Shown here piece after piece: positions 13,120-22,900 of a stretch of DNA of 24,097 nt. Below the pieces are notes generated by a model that made no database searches, was not told the DNA's origin, and was given only the letters and a program-made list of their open reading frames with translations. The DNA is taken from the IMG/VR virus record IMGVR_UViG_3300048694_000499, positions 1 to 24,097 of that record. One strand, given 5' to 3'. Both the position numbers and the translations under genes were made by a program. Every line of letters starts with the position of its first letter. Positions within the stretch are counted from its first letter, which is position 1. The stretch comes from a virus.

Positions 13120-13602
13120 TTAAAAAGTTCCAGAATCCGTTGGTTGTTCTACCAGCAATTCTGGTTTTTTCTTCTTTTTAGGATTAGATTGATTATATAA
13201 TCTTTCTAATTCCTCTGATTGTCTATTTATTTCTGTTTGTAGGTCTTTGATTCTCTTTTCATAAGAAGATTTTTGATTGTTGAATTCTATTACTTTGGTT
13301 GTCAATTCAGAAGAACCAGATTCTAGTTCTGCTACCTTTTGTTCTAGTCTTGTTGAAATATCTTTCAATCTAAAGTTTTCTTCTGAAACTCGTTCAAAAG
13401 ATTCAATTGCTTGTCTATTGATATCCTGCTGAGATTGAAGAGTCATTTGTAAATGGTTTGCTTGTTCCGTTAATTTAGTAACTCTGTCGTTAAGTATGTG
13501 CAATTTAATTTCATAATCAACTCTTCCTCTTATGTGTTCAAGTAACAACTGCTCTTGTTTTTGAATATAAAGCAGGTGCATATTGTCAGAATTATCATCC
13601 AT
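13120..13602 (-). CDS. Coiled-coil virion-cluster protein (160 aa)
   Basis: Nearly all helical and charged: from about residue 15 to 137 heptads of Leu/Ile/Val spaced with Glu, Lys, Arg and Gln predict a long parallel coiled coil (KLHILNDRVTKLTEQANHL, RLEQKVAELESGSSEL, EKRIKDLQTEINRQSEELER). A basic KKKKK patch follows and the protein ends PTDSGTF. This C-terminus echoes DGGSF and NGGEF at the ends of the two genes upstream. A fibre shaft, hinge or assembly chaperone is plausible, though no family is recognised. The ribosome-binding site is GGAG six bases before ATG, 29 bases after the large fibre gene. Confidence 0.68.
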   Translation of the reverse strand: MDDNSDNMHLLYIQKQEQLLLEHIRGRVDYEIKLHILNDRVTKLTEQANHLQMTLQSQQDINRQAIESFERVSEENFRLKDISTRLEQKVAELESGSSELTTKVIEFNNQKSSYEKRIKDLQTEINRQSEELERLYNQSNPKKKKKPELLVEQPTDSGTF

Positions 13603-13631
13603 ATTTCACTCCATTTTGTAAAAGTGGGTCC

Positions 13632-15302
13632 CTAGAACGATCCTCCATCCAAAGAATCGTAGAGCAATGCAGAACCATTTGATTGTAGAACTTGCCCATC
13701 TGTTCCCAGAGAAAGTTTTCTAAATCCGTTGGAAGTATTAGCAACCAGAATATCTTCAGCAGTATAAGAATTATACCCTGTACCACCAGAAGTACCAGAA
13801 AGTGGTATTGCCAGAGACAACGAATTAGCAGTTATTGATACGTTGACAGTTGAATTGGCAGTAATGGCAATGTGAGTTGCGTTGGTTGTTAGACCAGAAG
13901 ATGATAGAAATGCAGTTAAAGTGGCAATTCTAAATGAAGCATCATTAACATCTATAACGTTATTGCCAGAAAGTTCTTGTTCTAGGTTATAGAACAACTT
14001 ATATACACCCCCATCAGAAGCATCTCTGAATAGACCAGTGTGTCTGTTTGTTCCATCATTATAGTTAGCAGCAAAACCAATATCAACCAAGTCTGATGTA
14101 TAGTTGTTTCCTGCCAAATAAATCATGGGGTCAGAAACAACAACTGAGTTAACATTGGTTGTTGTTACATTACCTGTGACAAAAAGGTCACCAGATATTT
14201 GAACATTGCCATCAAAGTAACCAGTAGTAGAATGAACATTCTGGGCATGAACCTCATTCCATCTCATGGAATTGTTACCTAGATAATAAGTAACGTTGGC
14301 AGATGGATTTAAGTTGCCAGTAACAACACCAAGAACATTAATTGTATCAGTAATATTGTTGCCAAGATTCGTATTGCCATTGACGGTCAGATCGTTTGTT
14401 ATTGTTACGTTATTGACAGATAATTCTGCAGCATAAGCAAATATCTTTGCTGAAGATACAGTTAGATTAGACGAAATAACTGTATTGGTGCCACCAAATG
14501 TGTTGTTGCCTGTGTAAGACCCACTCCTGGATAGAGTATCTGACATCGCATTGGAGTATGCAGTACCAGAAATAGAAGCAGCATATGTAGTGGCATTAGT
14601 ATATGCAGCAGAAGCATTAGAGGTAATCCAGGACTGCACATTTGCAACATCATAACCACCCAGATTGTTGGCATTGTTGGCAGTACCAGTATAGATCGTT
14701 GAGTTTACTGTGGTAGAACCAATATTAATTGTTGCAGTGGAAGGAACAGAAACATTACCACCTGTACCAGAAGCACCAACAGTTAAATCTGTTGCAACAC
14801 CAACAGCACCACTGACTGAGTTATAGTTGGTTGTTAGGTTTCTTGCTTGGTTTGTTGCAAGTAAATATTGAGTAGAAACAGCATTTTGACTGTAAAGAGT
14901 TTGAGTGTCTTTATCAAAAGTAAAACTGGCAACACCATTAGCAACACCAGAATCATTAAACTGAACATATGTGTTTGAACCAGATGTGCCAGTTCCCCAG
15001 TATACTGCTGTTCCATTTGAAACAAGGACCTGACCAGATGTACCAGAAGACCCATTTGCCCATACTGATGTGATAGCAGCATTAGCAACTATAATCTTAT
15101 CAATACCAGACGTTGAGTTTGCAACCAGTGCTTGATTTGCTGTTAGTGTACCAGGATTTCTTTTGCCACCAATAGCAACAATACCACCATTAGAACCAAT
15201 ATAGAGGACATCACCATTAGCAGTAAACGCAAGTTCACCGTTTGCCAACGATGCTGGTATTGCCGTGGTTAGAGACCTGCGAATCTGAATTAAATTAGGC
15301 AT
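13632..15302 (-). CDS. Long tail-fibre protein (556 aa)
   Basis: The largest of the low-complexity fibres. The N-terminal module LIQIRRSLTTAIPASLANG, ELAFTANGDVLYIGSNGG is the phage fibre attachment domain. A long Ser/Thr/Asn/Ala-rich beta region follows with repeated NLTVSS, NNVTITNDLTVNGNTNLG and VQISGDLFVTGNVTTTNV units typical of triple-helix fibre shafts. YYLGNNSMRWNEVHAQNV and SDPMIYLAGNNYTSDLVDIG are common cyanophage-fibre motifs (about 345-420). The C-terminal part contains ITANSTVNVSITANSLSL and ends LYDSLDGGSF. The start has AAGGAATTTCT before ATG, and a perfect late promoter lies just upstream. Assignment to a specific T4 fibre is not possible from the sequence. Confidence 0.8.
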   Translation of the reverse strand: MPNLIQIRRSLTTAIPASLANGELAFTANGDVLYIGSNGGIVAIGGKRNPGTLTANQALVANSTSGIDKIIVANAAITSVWANGSSGTSGQVLVSNGTAVYWGTGTSGSNTYVQFNDSGVANGVASFTFDKDTQTLYSQNAVSTQYLLATNQARNLTTNYNSVSGAVGVATDLTVGASGTGGNVSVPSTATINIGSTTVNSTIYTGTANNANNLGGYDVANVQSWITSNASAAYTNATTYAASISGTAYSNAMSDTLSRSGSYTGNNTFGGTNTVISSNLTVSSAKIFAYAAELSVNNVTITNDLTVNGNTNLGNNITDTINVLGVVTGNLNPSANVTYYLGNNSMRWNEVHAQNVHSTTGYFDGNVQISGDLFVTGNVTTTNVNSVVVSDPMIYLAGNNYTSDLVDIGFAANYNDGTNRHTGLFRDASDGGVYKLFYNLEQELSGNNVIDVNDASFRIATLTAFLSSSGLTTNATHIAITANSTVNVSITANSLSLAIPLSGTSGGTGYNSYTAEDILVANTSNGFRKLSLGTDGQVLQSNGSALLYDSLDGGSF

Positions 15303-15322
15303 AGAAATTCCTTTTTATTACT

Positions 15323-15330
15323 TATTTATA
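15323..15330 (-). promoter_or_regulatory. T4-type late promoter TATAAATA
   Basis: Perfect TATAAATA (15330-15323) in the 30-base gap before the 556-residue fibre, 21 bases upstream of its ATG. It is close, leaving a leader of only about 12-14 bases that still contains the AAGGA ribosome-binding site. Confidence 0.68.
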
Positions 15331-15332
15331 TT

Positions 15333-15605
15333 TTAAAATTCTCCGCCATTAATTGCTCCAACAACATTTTCAATATTTAATTTTTCTACTTTGTATAAAT
15401 CTGTAGAAGAATCATATACTAAAGTAGCACCATTTATTTCATTGTTAGCATAAACATCGTTTAATGAATCCAATCTGTTATTAAAATTAGTTGTGAGCAC
15501 TGGCACATTTTTCAAAGTCACAGGAGGACTGGTATCAATAATACCTGCTGTAGTATTAACTGAAACATTAATTATTCTTTTTTTAGCAACTACTACATTT
15601 GTCAT
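15333..15605 (-). CDS. Small virion-cluster protein with GGEF end (90 aa)
   Basis: No named family recognised. The sequence runs MTNVVVAKKRIINVSVNTTA, then LTTNFNNRLDSLNDVYANNE, then a tract ending NVVGAINGGEF. The NNRLDSLNDVYA segment and the GGxF terminus are shared in style with fibre-region proteins of related phages and with the neighbouring genes. The start overlaps the previous stop (TAATG), so translation is coupled. It is the last gene before the late promoter at 15323-15330. Probably a minor structural or assembly component; that is inference from location. Confidence 0.6.
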   Translation of the reverse strand: MTNVVVAKKRIINVSVNTTAGIIDTSPPVTLKNVPVLTTNFNNRLDSLNDVYANNEINGATLVYDSSTDLYKVEKLNIENVVGAINGGEF

Positions 15606-15940
15606 TATTTGGTAACCTGTGGAGTAACAGTCACAATTCCTTCTACGATTCTAGAAACAGTGTTTGTAGATTGCTCTGTTATTTCTACATCATAAACATA
15701 TCTTCCAGAAGTTATATTTGAAGTTGTATTGGCAGATAAAGACAAAGTAATTTCACCACTACTTACATTAATAGAAGTGGTAAAAGTGGCTGTTGCGCTA
15801 GTAGAAGTGTACCATTTTCTCATTTGTGAATTGGCATAATAACCATTTAAATTTAAAATATCCCCTATATCATCTTTTAATGATAAAGTAGATGAAAACG
15901 TAGTACCTTGATCTATAACTAAATTAGCTTTGGTAGCCAT
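15605..15940 (-). CDS. Virion structural protein, Ig-like beta fold (111 aa)
   Basis: A compact beta protein: LVIDQGTTFSSTLSLKDDIG, LNLNGYYANSQMRKWY, SGEITLSLSANTTSNI, SGRYVYDVEI, SRIVEGIVTVTPQVTK. The order DQGTTF / L.GY.A.MRK / G.I.LSLSA..T..I..GRYVYD / EG.V.V.P.VT is a very common small phage protein near fibre and baseplate genes, resembling the N-terminal domain of baseplate upper proteins such as BppU. A role as a fibre-to-baseplate adaptor is plausible but not shown here. AAAGGTTAAA precedes the ATG, and its stop overlaps the next start. Confidence 0.7.
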   Translation of the reverse strand: MATKANLVIDQGTTFSSTLSLKDDIGDILNLNGYYANSQMRKWYTSTSATATFTTSINVSSGEITLSLSANTTSNITSGRYVYDVEITEQSTNTVSRIVEGIVTVTPQVTK

Positions 15941-15948
15941 TTTAACCT

Positions 15949-16749
15949 TTATATTGGTAGTGTTATTCTTACAGTCTTAATTTGTGTATTTGATGAAGTT
16001 GGTGCAATAAGCAATCTACTATGTGTTGCATTAGCATCAGATGAAAACACACCTAACTGGTTGTTAGTATACATGATTCCATATTCTGAAATATATGTGT
16101 TTCCAGTATCATGTATCATTAAAACTCTACTTATCTGAAAAGCATTAGCATTATTGTCTGTTATTGTAATAATATAATCTGCACCTCTAAACAAAGAAAG
16201 ATTTAGAGAATCAATAGTTTGTGTTGACAGTCCTGATGTTTGAGTGTTAACAGAAGATGGTAAAATACTACCGTTGCTAAAATTAATACTGGTTGAGTTA
16301 ATAGAAACACTAACCGAAGAATTACCCAAAACAATTGCAGTTGTATTAACTGATGTATTAACAGAAGAATTACCTAATGATAGAGATGTACTATTAATAT
16401 ATGCGTTGACAGTAGAATTACCAACTGAAATATATGTATTAGTAGAGACAGAAGCATTTGTAATATATGTATTAACTGTGCTATTACCTACAGTAAAATT
16501 ATTACCTGTACTTATAATAACATTAGAAGAAATTGTTAATATTGTGGAGGTAGTATTATTACCACCTCTTAAAGTATTGGCAGTTAGTGTTGTTGCAGTA
16601 AACGTACCATTGACAGCAGCATTACCAGATGCAGTATTTGAATCAACAGTAATTGATTTGGTTGTCATAGCATCTGCTAATTCATTGGTTCTATCCAACC
16701 AAAATTGAAAAGTACTGGTATTAGAAGTGTTTGCTACAGAAACAGTCAT
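15949..16749 (-). CDS. Repeat-rich tail-fibre-like protein (266 aa)
   Basis: The N-terminus SNTSTFQFWLDRTNELADAM, TTKSITVDSNTASGNAAVNG is a typical fibre module, where FQ.WL.RTNELA recurs in marine phages. Residues 87-156 carry four 16-residue units (VGNSTVNTYITNAS, VGNSTVNAYINSTSLS, LGNSSVNTSVNTTAIV, LGNSSVSVSINSTSIN), with the first separated by a 6-residue insertion. The C-terminal ~85 residues (FRGADYIITITDNNANAFQI, MIHDTGNTYISEYGIMYTN, LGVFSSDA) form a different non-repetitive domain, likely the tip. The gene starts one base after the preceding TAG, with only AAAG as ribosome-binding site, so it is probably coupled. Confidence 0.75.
   Translation of the reverse strand: MTVSVANTSNTSTFQFWLDRTNELADAMTTKSITVDSNTASGNAAVNGTFTATTLTANTLRGGNNTTSTILTISSNVIISTGNNFTVGNSTVNTYITNASVSTNTYISVGNSTVNAYINSTSLSLGNSSVNTSVNTTAIVLGNSSVSVSINSTSINFSNGSILPSSVNTQTSGLSTQTIDSLNLSLFRGADYIITITDNNANAFQISRVLMIHDTGNTYISEYGIMYTNNQLGVFSSDANATHSRLLIAPTSSNTQIKTVRITLPI
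16276..16491 (-). repeat. Four-unit 16-residue repeat in fibre gene
   Basis: Units start at residues 87, 109, 125 and 141 of the fibre, with core [VL]GNS[TS]V[NS] and a 48-base DNA period across the last three. It is the best-preserved copy of the motif shared among the fibre genes of this window. Confidence 0.72.
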
Positions 16750-16750
16750 T

Positions 16751-16954
16751 CTACTTTAATCTTTCTAAAATAAGGTTTAGCATCTGTTTTATCTCTTTGA
16801 CTTCTCCCTTGAGATTGTCAATATCATTTAGTTTGGTATTAATGTTCTTTTGATGTGCTTTTTTACTTTTGTATGCTTGTAGAGCAGCATTATCAGTATT
16901 CAATACTGCTCCATGGTTGTTTGGGTCTCTGACAAATCCATCAGTTCTTTTCAT
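16751..16954 (-). CDS. Small coiled-coil virion-cluster protein (67 aa)
   Basis: MKRTDGFVRDPNNHGAVLNT, then DNAALQAYKSKKAH, and a C-terminal amphipathic helix IDNLKGEVKEIKQMLNLILERLK suited to oligomerisation. The RDPNN.GAVLNTDNAAL.AYK signature recurs after DUF4815 genes in T4-like marine phages, so this is a genuine conserved gene of unknown function, probably a virion or assembly component. The ribosome-binding site is AAAAAGGA. It lies 28 bases downstream of the giant gene and one base before the next fibre gene. Confidence 0.7.
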   Translation of the reverse strand: MKRTDGFVRDPNNHGAVLNTDNAALQAYKSKKAHQKNINTKLNDIDNLKGEVKEIKQMLNLILERLK

Positions 16955-16982
16955 TATTTATTCCTTTTTAAAACCAAGTGTG

Positions 16983-19900
16983 CTATATTTGTAATGCCAG
17001 ACAACGAACATCGTTTAGTTTTGGCACTCTGACAGGATTGGATGACAGCAATACAATCTTAATTGCAAATTCCTTGAACCCAATAAATCTTGAGTTGTCA
17101 GAGTTTGTATATTCTACAATTCCATCGTTAGGAGATTGCTGGAATACATAGTATACCGCTGCTGTATTTGTCTGTTCTAATCCAGTATCAACTGTCATAT
17201 ATGTATTGTTTGAAATAGAAGATATTGTTCTGATTGCAAAATAATCATCAGCAACAACTCTAATTCTATCACCAACAGTAAAGTCTTCTAGAAAATATGT
17301 TCCTGTGAACCAATGACCAGTTTCTGATGTTGATGATGCAGTCAGATTAATATTTGCACCTGTTCTTGTTGAAGCAACTGCTATTCTTGTCGTATTAGCA
17401 AAACTCACATAATAAACTACATTGGCAGTTAGACCTGAAATTGCAGTATTACCAGCAGCAACAGTATATGTTATTGGATCACCAACTTTGAAGTATGTAT
17501 TTGCATTTGTGATTGCAATTGTTTCATCTGTATTATTAACATCAGTATTGGCATTAAATGAGTGTTGTTTTGCTGTAATCACGGTATTACTTGACTGAAT
17601 AGAAACACCACCACCCAGTGGGTTGTATATATCAAATCCAGTATTGGCAAATGCCCCGTAAGGTACATCATTTGTAGATGGTACAGTAAACTTATACTCT
17701 CTATAATCAGAAGTATTGGTCTGTGAACCATAAACAAATTCACCACCATCAGCATATTGTAGTTTGGTCCACACCTTATCATCAAATGGTTGTGCATCCT
17801 GGTTATTCCAGAACTTTGCATAAACTTCAATATCAGTATCAGATGGTCTATATGCAGTTAGATATAGATTCAAATCTTCTGCTTCCTGACCATCAGCAAG
17901 TATGACTTTCTTGGAAACATACTTTGTTTCTGCATTACCAGTTCTAAGATGTTCGTTGGTAGAGTCATTGTTAATCTTGTTCTCAACAAACAACATAGAT
18001 TTTCTTGAAAGGTTAATTACAGGAGAAACCAGATCGTTTGTTGTTGTTAGATTAACTCTAAATTCTCCTGATTTGTTTGAAGATAGAGAATTTATTTCAT
18101 TTGATTTTGACATAGCATGACGTTCATAGTCATTGTATTGATAATCATATTCGTTGATTGTACCAACATATGCTACGTCTTTGATGTTTGTGTTAGAGGT
18201 ACCAGCAAAACTAAATTCTAATCTTGTTCTTGCAGGTTCAATAACACCAAACTTTGGTACTACAGTGTGATATTTAAGATTATCAACTGTAACGATGTTC
18301 GCATATGACACAAGGTTATTAGCAACGATATATGTTGCGTTTGCTGGATCAGGAACACGATATATTGCTATAGTTTTGTTTGTTGTATTTGAGAAATAAG
18401 ATGAACTGTTGGCAGTTGAACTATCTAACCACAGAGTTCCTGCTGCCTCATCAAAATATTGAATTCTACCATACACCTTGGACGACAGGGTATTAGAAAC
18501 TATACTATCAACATTAGCAGTGTTTGCTGCTGAGTTAACAGTATAAACAATATCGCCAACATCAATACCAAGAGAACTATTTGCACGAGTGAATCCATCA
18601 ACAGAGATAAACTCATCATCTTCATTCTTGAATACCGCTATGCCAGATGTTTGAGTAAATCTTGCTCTATAAAGATTAAACTTGATGTCTTCTTTTTGTA
18701 TTGCAGACCAAGTTCTGAAGTTTGCAGAAACGAACATTAGACCAGAATATGGATTAGAAAACACTTGTTCGTTTGTTGCAACATCAAAACCACCCGTTTC
18801 ACCAACCCATACATTATATTCAGGACTGTTTCCTTCAGGATGAATTATAAAGCAATAGTCTGTTTTATCTAGTAGATATAGGGGGTATTCTAATGAGAAT
18901 ATAGTTTCAACGGTTCCATCTGTGCTTGTGTTGATAGATGCTGATGGTAGATATGATTTGCCTAGTAGTTTATTTGTGTTTGGAACATTGTTTTCCATTT
19001 CACATATGTAAATATTACATCCTAGATTGTTATCTTTGGATTGAAAGAATACCCCAACTTGAGTTAAAAATGCTCCTGTTACTTCGTTAGGCAGACCTTC
19101 TATGGAAAACGACTGCGCAATTGGATCGTATCTTCTTGAACTAATTGAAGTATCAGTGCATACGGTCGTTTGGGACTCTGTTCTTCTTCCCATTGTTAGT
19201 CTTGGTTGTTTGATACTTACTGTCGTTGATCCTCTTGTAACAGCAAGACTGTCTGCAGTATATGTTGCCTTTCCTCTAGTTATTTGAGCGTCTGCACCAA
19301 TTGTCAAGTCGTTGACATTGGTTAGTAGAAATTCTCTGTCACCAACTCTAAAGGTGTCTGCTGGTATTCTAAACAATCCACAAACAAATCCGTTAGCATC
19401 TGAGACCAGAGGATCACCATATTTTGCATTTGCAGCAGGATTAACAATTATGTTTTCTTGTCCTGCTTGCACAGAATTGATGTTGACGTTGGTATTGATA
19501 ACACCAGGAATACAATGTGCATCAACATTAACTCCGTCAAAAAATGCATGGAGAGTTGTGTTTGGTTTCATAGAGTAAGTAATAAACGCAACTAATCTTG
19601 TTCTCATGTATGGTTGAATAGAAACGTCCCTGACATATGATCCCAAATTATAATTTTCTGTTAGTGGATTTACAATAAGATTGGATACTGTTCTTTGTTG
19701 ATTGGACGTGGTGGTAGTTGTTGTTTGAAATAAACCAATGGGTGCTACTTCAGTCTGACCGGGGTTTAGGATAGCAATTTGAGATTCTACAGATGTGGTA
19801 GATTGGGAAATCGTTCTCCAATCTCCAAAATGTGTTCCAAAAGGGGACTGGGCAAATTGTTCCCATGGAGTAGAATTATCAATATTAACATTGATATTTG

Positions 19901-22900
19901 GAGTTACCTGTTCATTTCTAAAGAAATCATAAGACGGATACAGATCAATCAATCCGTTCCATTGCCACTGTGCTTCAGTAGCATTTCTAATCTTGGTTGC
20001 AAATCTTTGTCTGATGTAACTAGCGCTTGTGTATGGTAAAGTTACAATCGGTCCTGATTGTTGAGTGTTTGTAGAATTTGCAGAAACATACTTGAAATCT
20101 ACATCATGCTTGGTGAAGTATGGTCTTGCTACTTTTTCATCCTGGTCAATAGCAATTCTATATTCATAATCTGTGACGTTGCCATTATTGTGGGAATTGA
20201 AAGGATCAGCAAAGATTCCGTTTTTGAATCTATCCAAACCATTAGCATCAGGAACAGTTAAGTCCCTTGCTTGTTGCTCCAACACATTCAACACAGTATA
20301 GTATTCAACTGTTTTCAATCTTTGATCAAGAGCACCAATGTCTTGCATTGTATAACGACGGTTTGTTCTTAGATTGATTCTAGTAGAAGCAATATTTGGA
20401 CCATATACTTCAAATTCTCTTTTTGTTGCTGTTGGGTAAGCAGGGACAAAACACTCGGCAATTGCTGATTGATCTGCTTCTACGAATGGAGCAACAGGAG
20501 TTTCTGATGGTACTCCTTGCTTAACACTAAATGTTCCTTTTGGATCAAGGACAACTAGGTCTCTTCTGGGAAGATAGTATTCAAAATCTGCTGTAAAGTT
20601 TGTATCAGGGGCAATAAAGTATTGACCAACTGCAGGAACATTAAACGAACTGTTAGAAACAGCAGGGTTGACAGTAGCATCTGCAATTGCTGTTGCTAAT
20701 GTATTAGCAGTATTGTATTTTAGAGGTCTAAAATCAACAACATTTCTTAGATCAATCTGTTGATATCTTGGAATCTCAATTGTCTGAATAGCATTTGTGT
20801 TTGCTGTGTTGGCATCGTCAATTGGATAAGATTCTACAGAGAAGAACCCTACAGAAGCAGTTGTGTTGGCAGTAAAGAAGTCAACTTCCACAAGAAGTTT
20901 AGTTGATCCTGTAATTTGTGATGCATATTGTGGTATAACAGAAAGTCTGCCATGATCATAAATTGAATCTCTTTGACCATTATCTAGCACGAACCAAGAT
21001 GATCTTTCTGGATTGGTGTTGGCATATGTTGTACCAACATAGATGTTCTTGATCTTATGTACATCAGAGAATCCCAAATCCCAAGGACCAAGAGTATTGG
21101 CAACATTGTTAGAACAATCAATCTTGACATATCGTGATTTATTAATAACCTTTGGTATTGCAGTTGCTTGATTTCTATTTACTGGATATGAACAATATAC
21201 AGTTTGACTTCCAGAATCAAATGATGCAGTTGGGATGCTCGTATTTGCAGTAAACGATGTATTTGAATTGATAGAAACAGATTGCAGGGGAATTGGGGTT
21301 CCACCAACATAAAACCTTTGATATTTTGCTGAAGCATTGGTTTGTGGTAAAGCAGCATCAATCGTCAATTGAGTATTACTAGCAATAGAGACAACACGTC
21401 TGATATATGTCTGAGTAGAATTGGCATAAATTCTAATGTTGCAGTTTGCTTCTAGTTCTGTACCAAATAACGTGTTGTTACCAGTAATAGTAGTACCACT
21501 AGCAGTAATAGAAATATCGTTTGTTAGGTTTGCAGTATACGCATTTGCAGAAAGGTATATTTGATAATCTTCTAGTAAACTTCCAGTTATTGTTGAACCA
21601 GAAGTTGAATTCAATCTTTCTGTTGATGCACCTGTTGCAGCAGTATCAATAGTCAGAGTGACCGTTCCGTCTGCTGCCATAGTACCAGATTTAATCTGAT
21701 TGTAAATAAAACTGGTATCACCAATTCCTGTGTTATTTGTCAATCTTTTAACAGCATTCAGTCCTGTTGTAAAATAACAAGCAGACTTATTTGATTCTTT
21801 GATTATTGCTAGACCGTTTTCAAGAACGATATCTGCTTTTGCTTTACCAAACGCACCATCAGTATAAATGCTCTTGACATCAGTTGAGAAATTCTTACCA
21901 GAATTCATTCTGATATTAAACAGATAAACATAATATTTGGCAGTAGGAAGACCACGAGTACCCTCTTCAAAAACCACTGCTCTGATATTTGCATAACCAA
22001 CAACAGTTCCTGAAGGAGAAGAAGAAATTCCTTCATATTCAGAAATTGCATTTTGAGGTTGGTCGTATAAAGTAACTTCTGATAATTGTTCAAAATCAAA
22101 TTGTCCAAGATATTGATTGCAAATTACATAATTGCCATAATTTGCTGTAACAATTTGATTTTGTGCTACTCTAGTCTGAATCCCTCTTGGTGCTTCTATT
22201 CTTGATGTACCAATTGTTTCAACTCTAACACCTCTTACGTATCCAATACCAGGAGAAACTTCATATAAAAATGATTGTGAGTTTGCAGCATTAACACGAG
22301 TTTCAACTTGGAAAGGAACAACTACATAATCTCCCGATTCTTCATATGTTCTATTACCAAAGTACTTCTCAAGTGCAGCAAGTTCTGTATTTTCTTTTTG
22401 TTTAACTGGTTCATTACCATCAAACTCAACGATAGCAAAGAAGTTCTTGTTATTTGCCACATCTGTTCTTGACTTTGCAACCAAAGTAGGTGTTAGTTGT
22501 AGTCTATGTGCACCAGGAGCATTTTCGTTAGAATATCCTAATGCATTATCTAATAAAGAAGAATCATCATTTTCATCTACAATATTTTCAATGGTATCAA
22601 AACCAACAACATAAGCATTTACGTTAGTTGTAAAATCTCTGACAGTGATTACTTGTCTATCTACTTTTGAATAAAAACCTTTTTGGTAAATAATACCATC
22701 AGAACATCCTATTAAATAAGCATAACCGTTGGATGTAAATGTACCATTAGACGTTAAAGTATTAACATAATATAATTTGTTATTAGCATCTAAAGTGCTA
22801 AATTTATTTTGCAAAGAATTATATATGTATAAAGTGTCACCAGGAGCAAATCTGTTTACGTCATTACCATCTATATCTGTTCCTGTAAAAGTATAATCTA

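Noticed and set aside
16276-16491. CRISPR-like regular 48-base repeats
   Set aside because: The repeats are contiguous, coding and in frame within a fibre gene, with no spacers or cas genes.
16244-16708. Plus-strand open frame antisense to the 266-residue fibre
   Set aside because: Same cause as the other antisense frames: the product is a monotonous LTEELPK-type repeat mirroring the fibre repeat.
9897-16749. Diversity-generating retroelement acting on fibres
   Set aside because: No reverse transcriptase gene and no template/variable repeat pair with adenine-biased changes is visible in the window.
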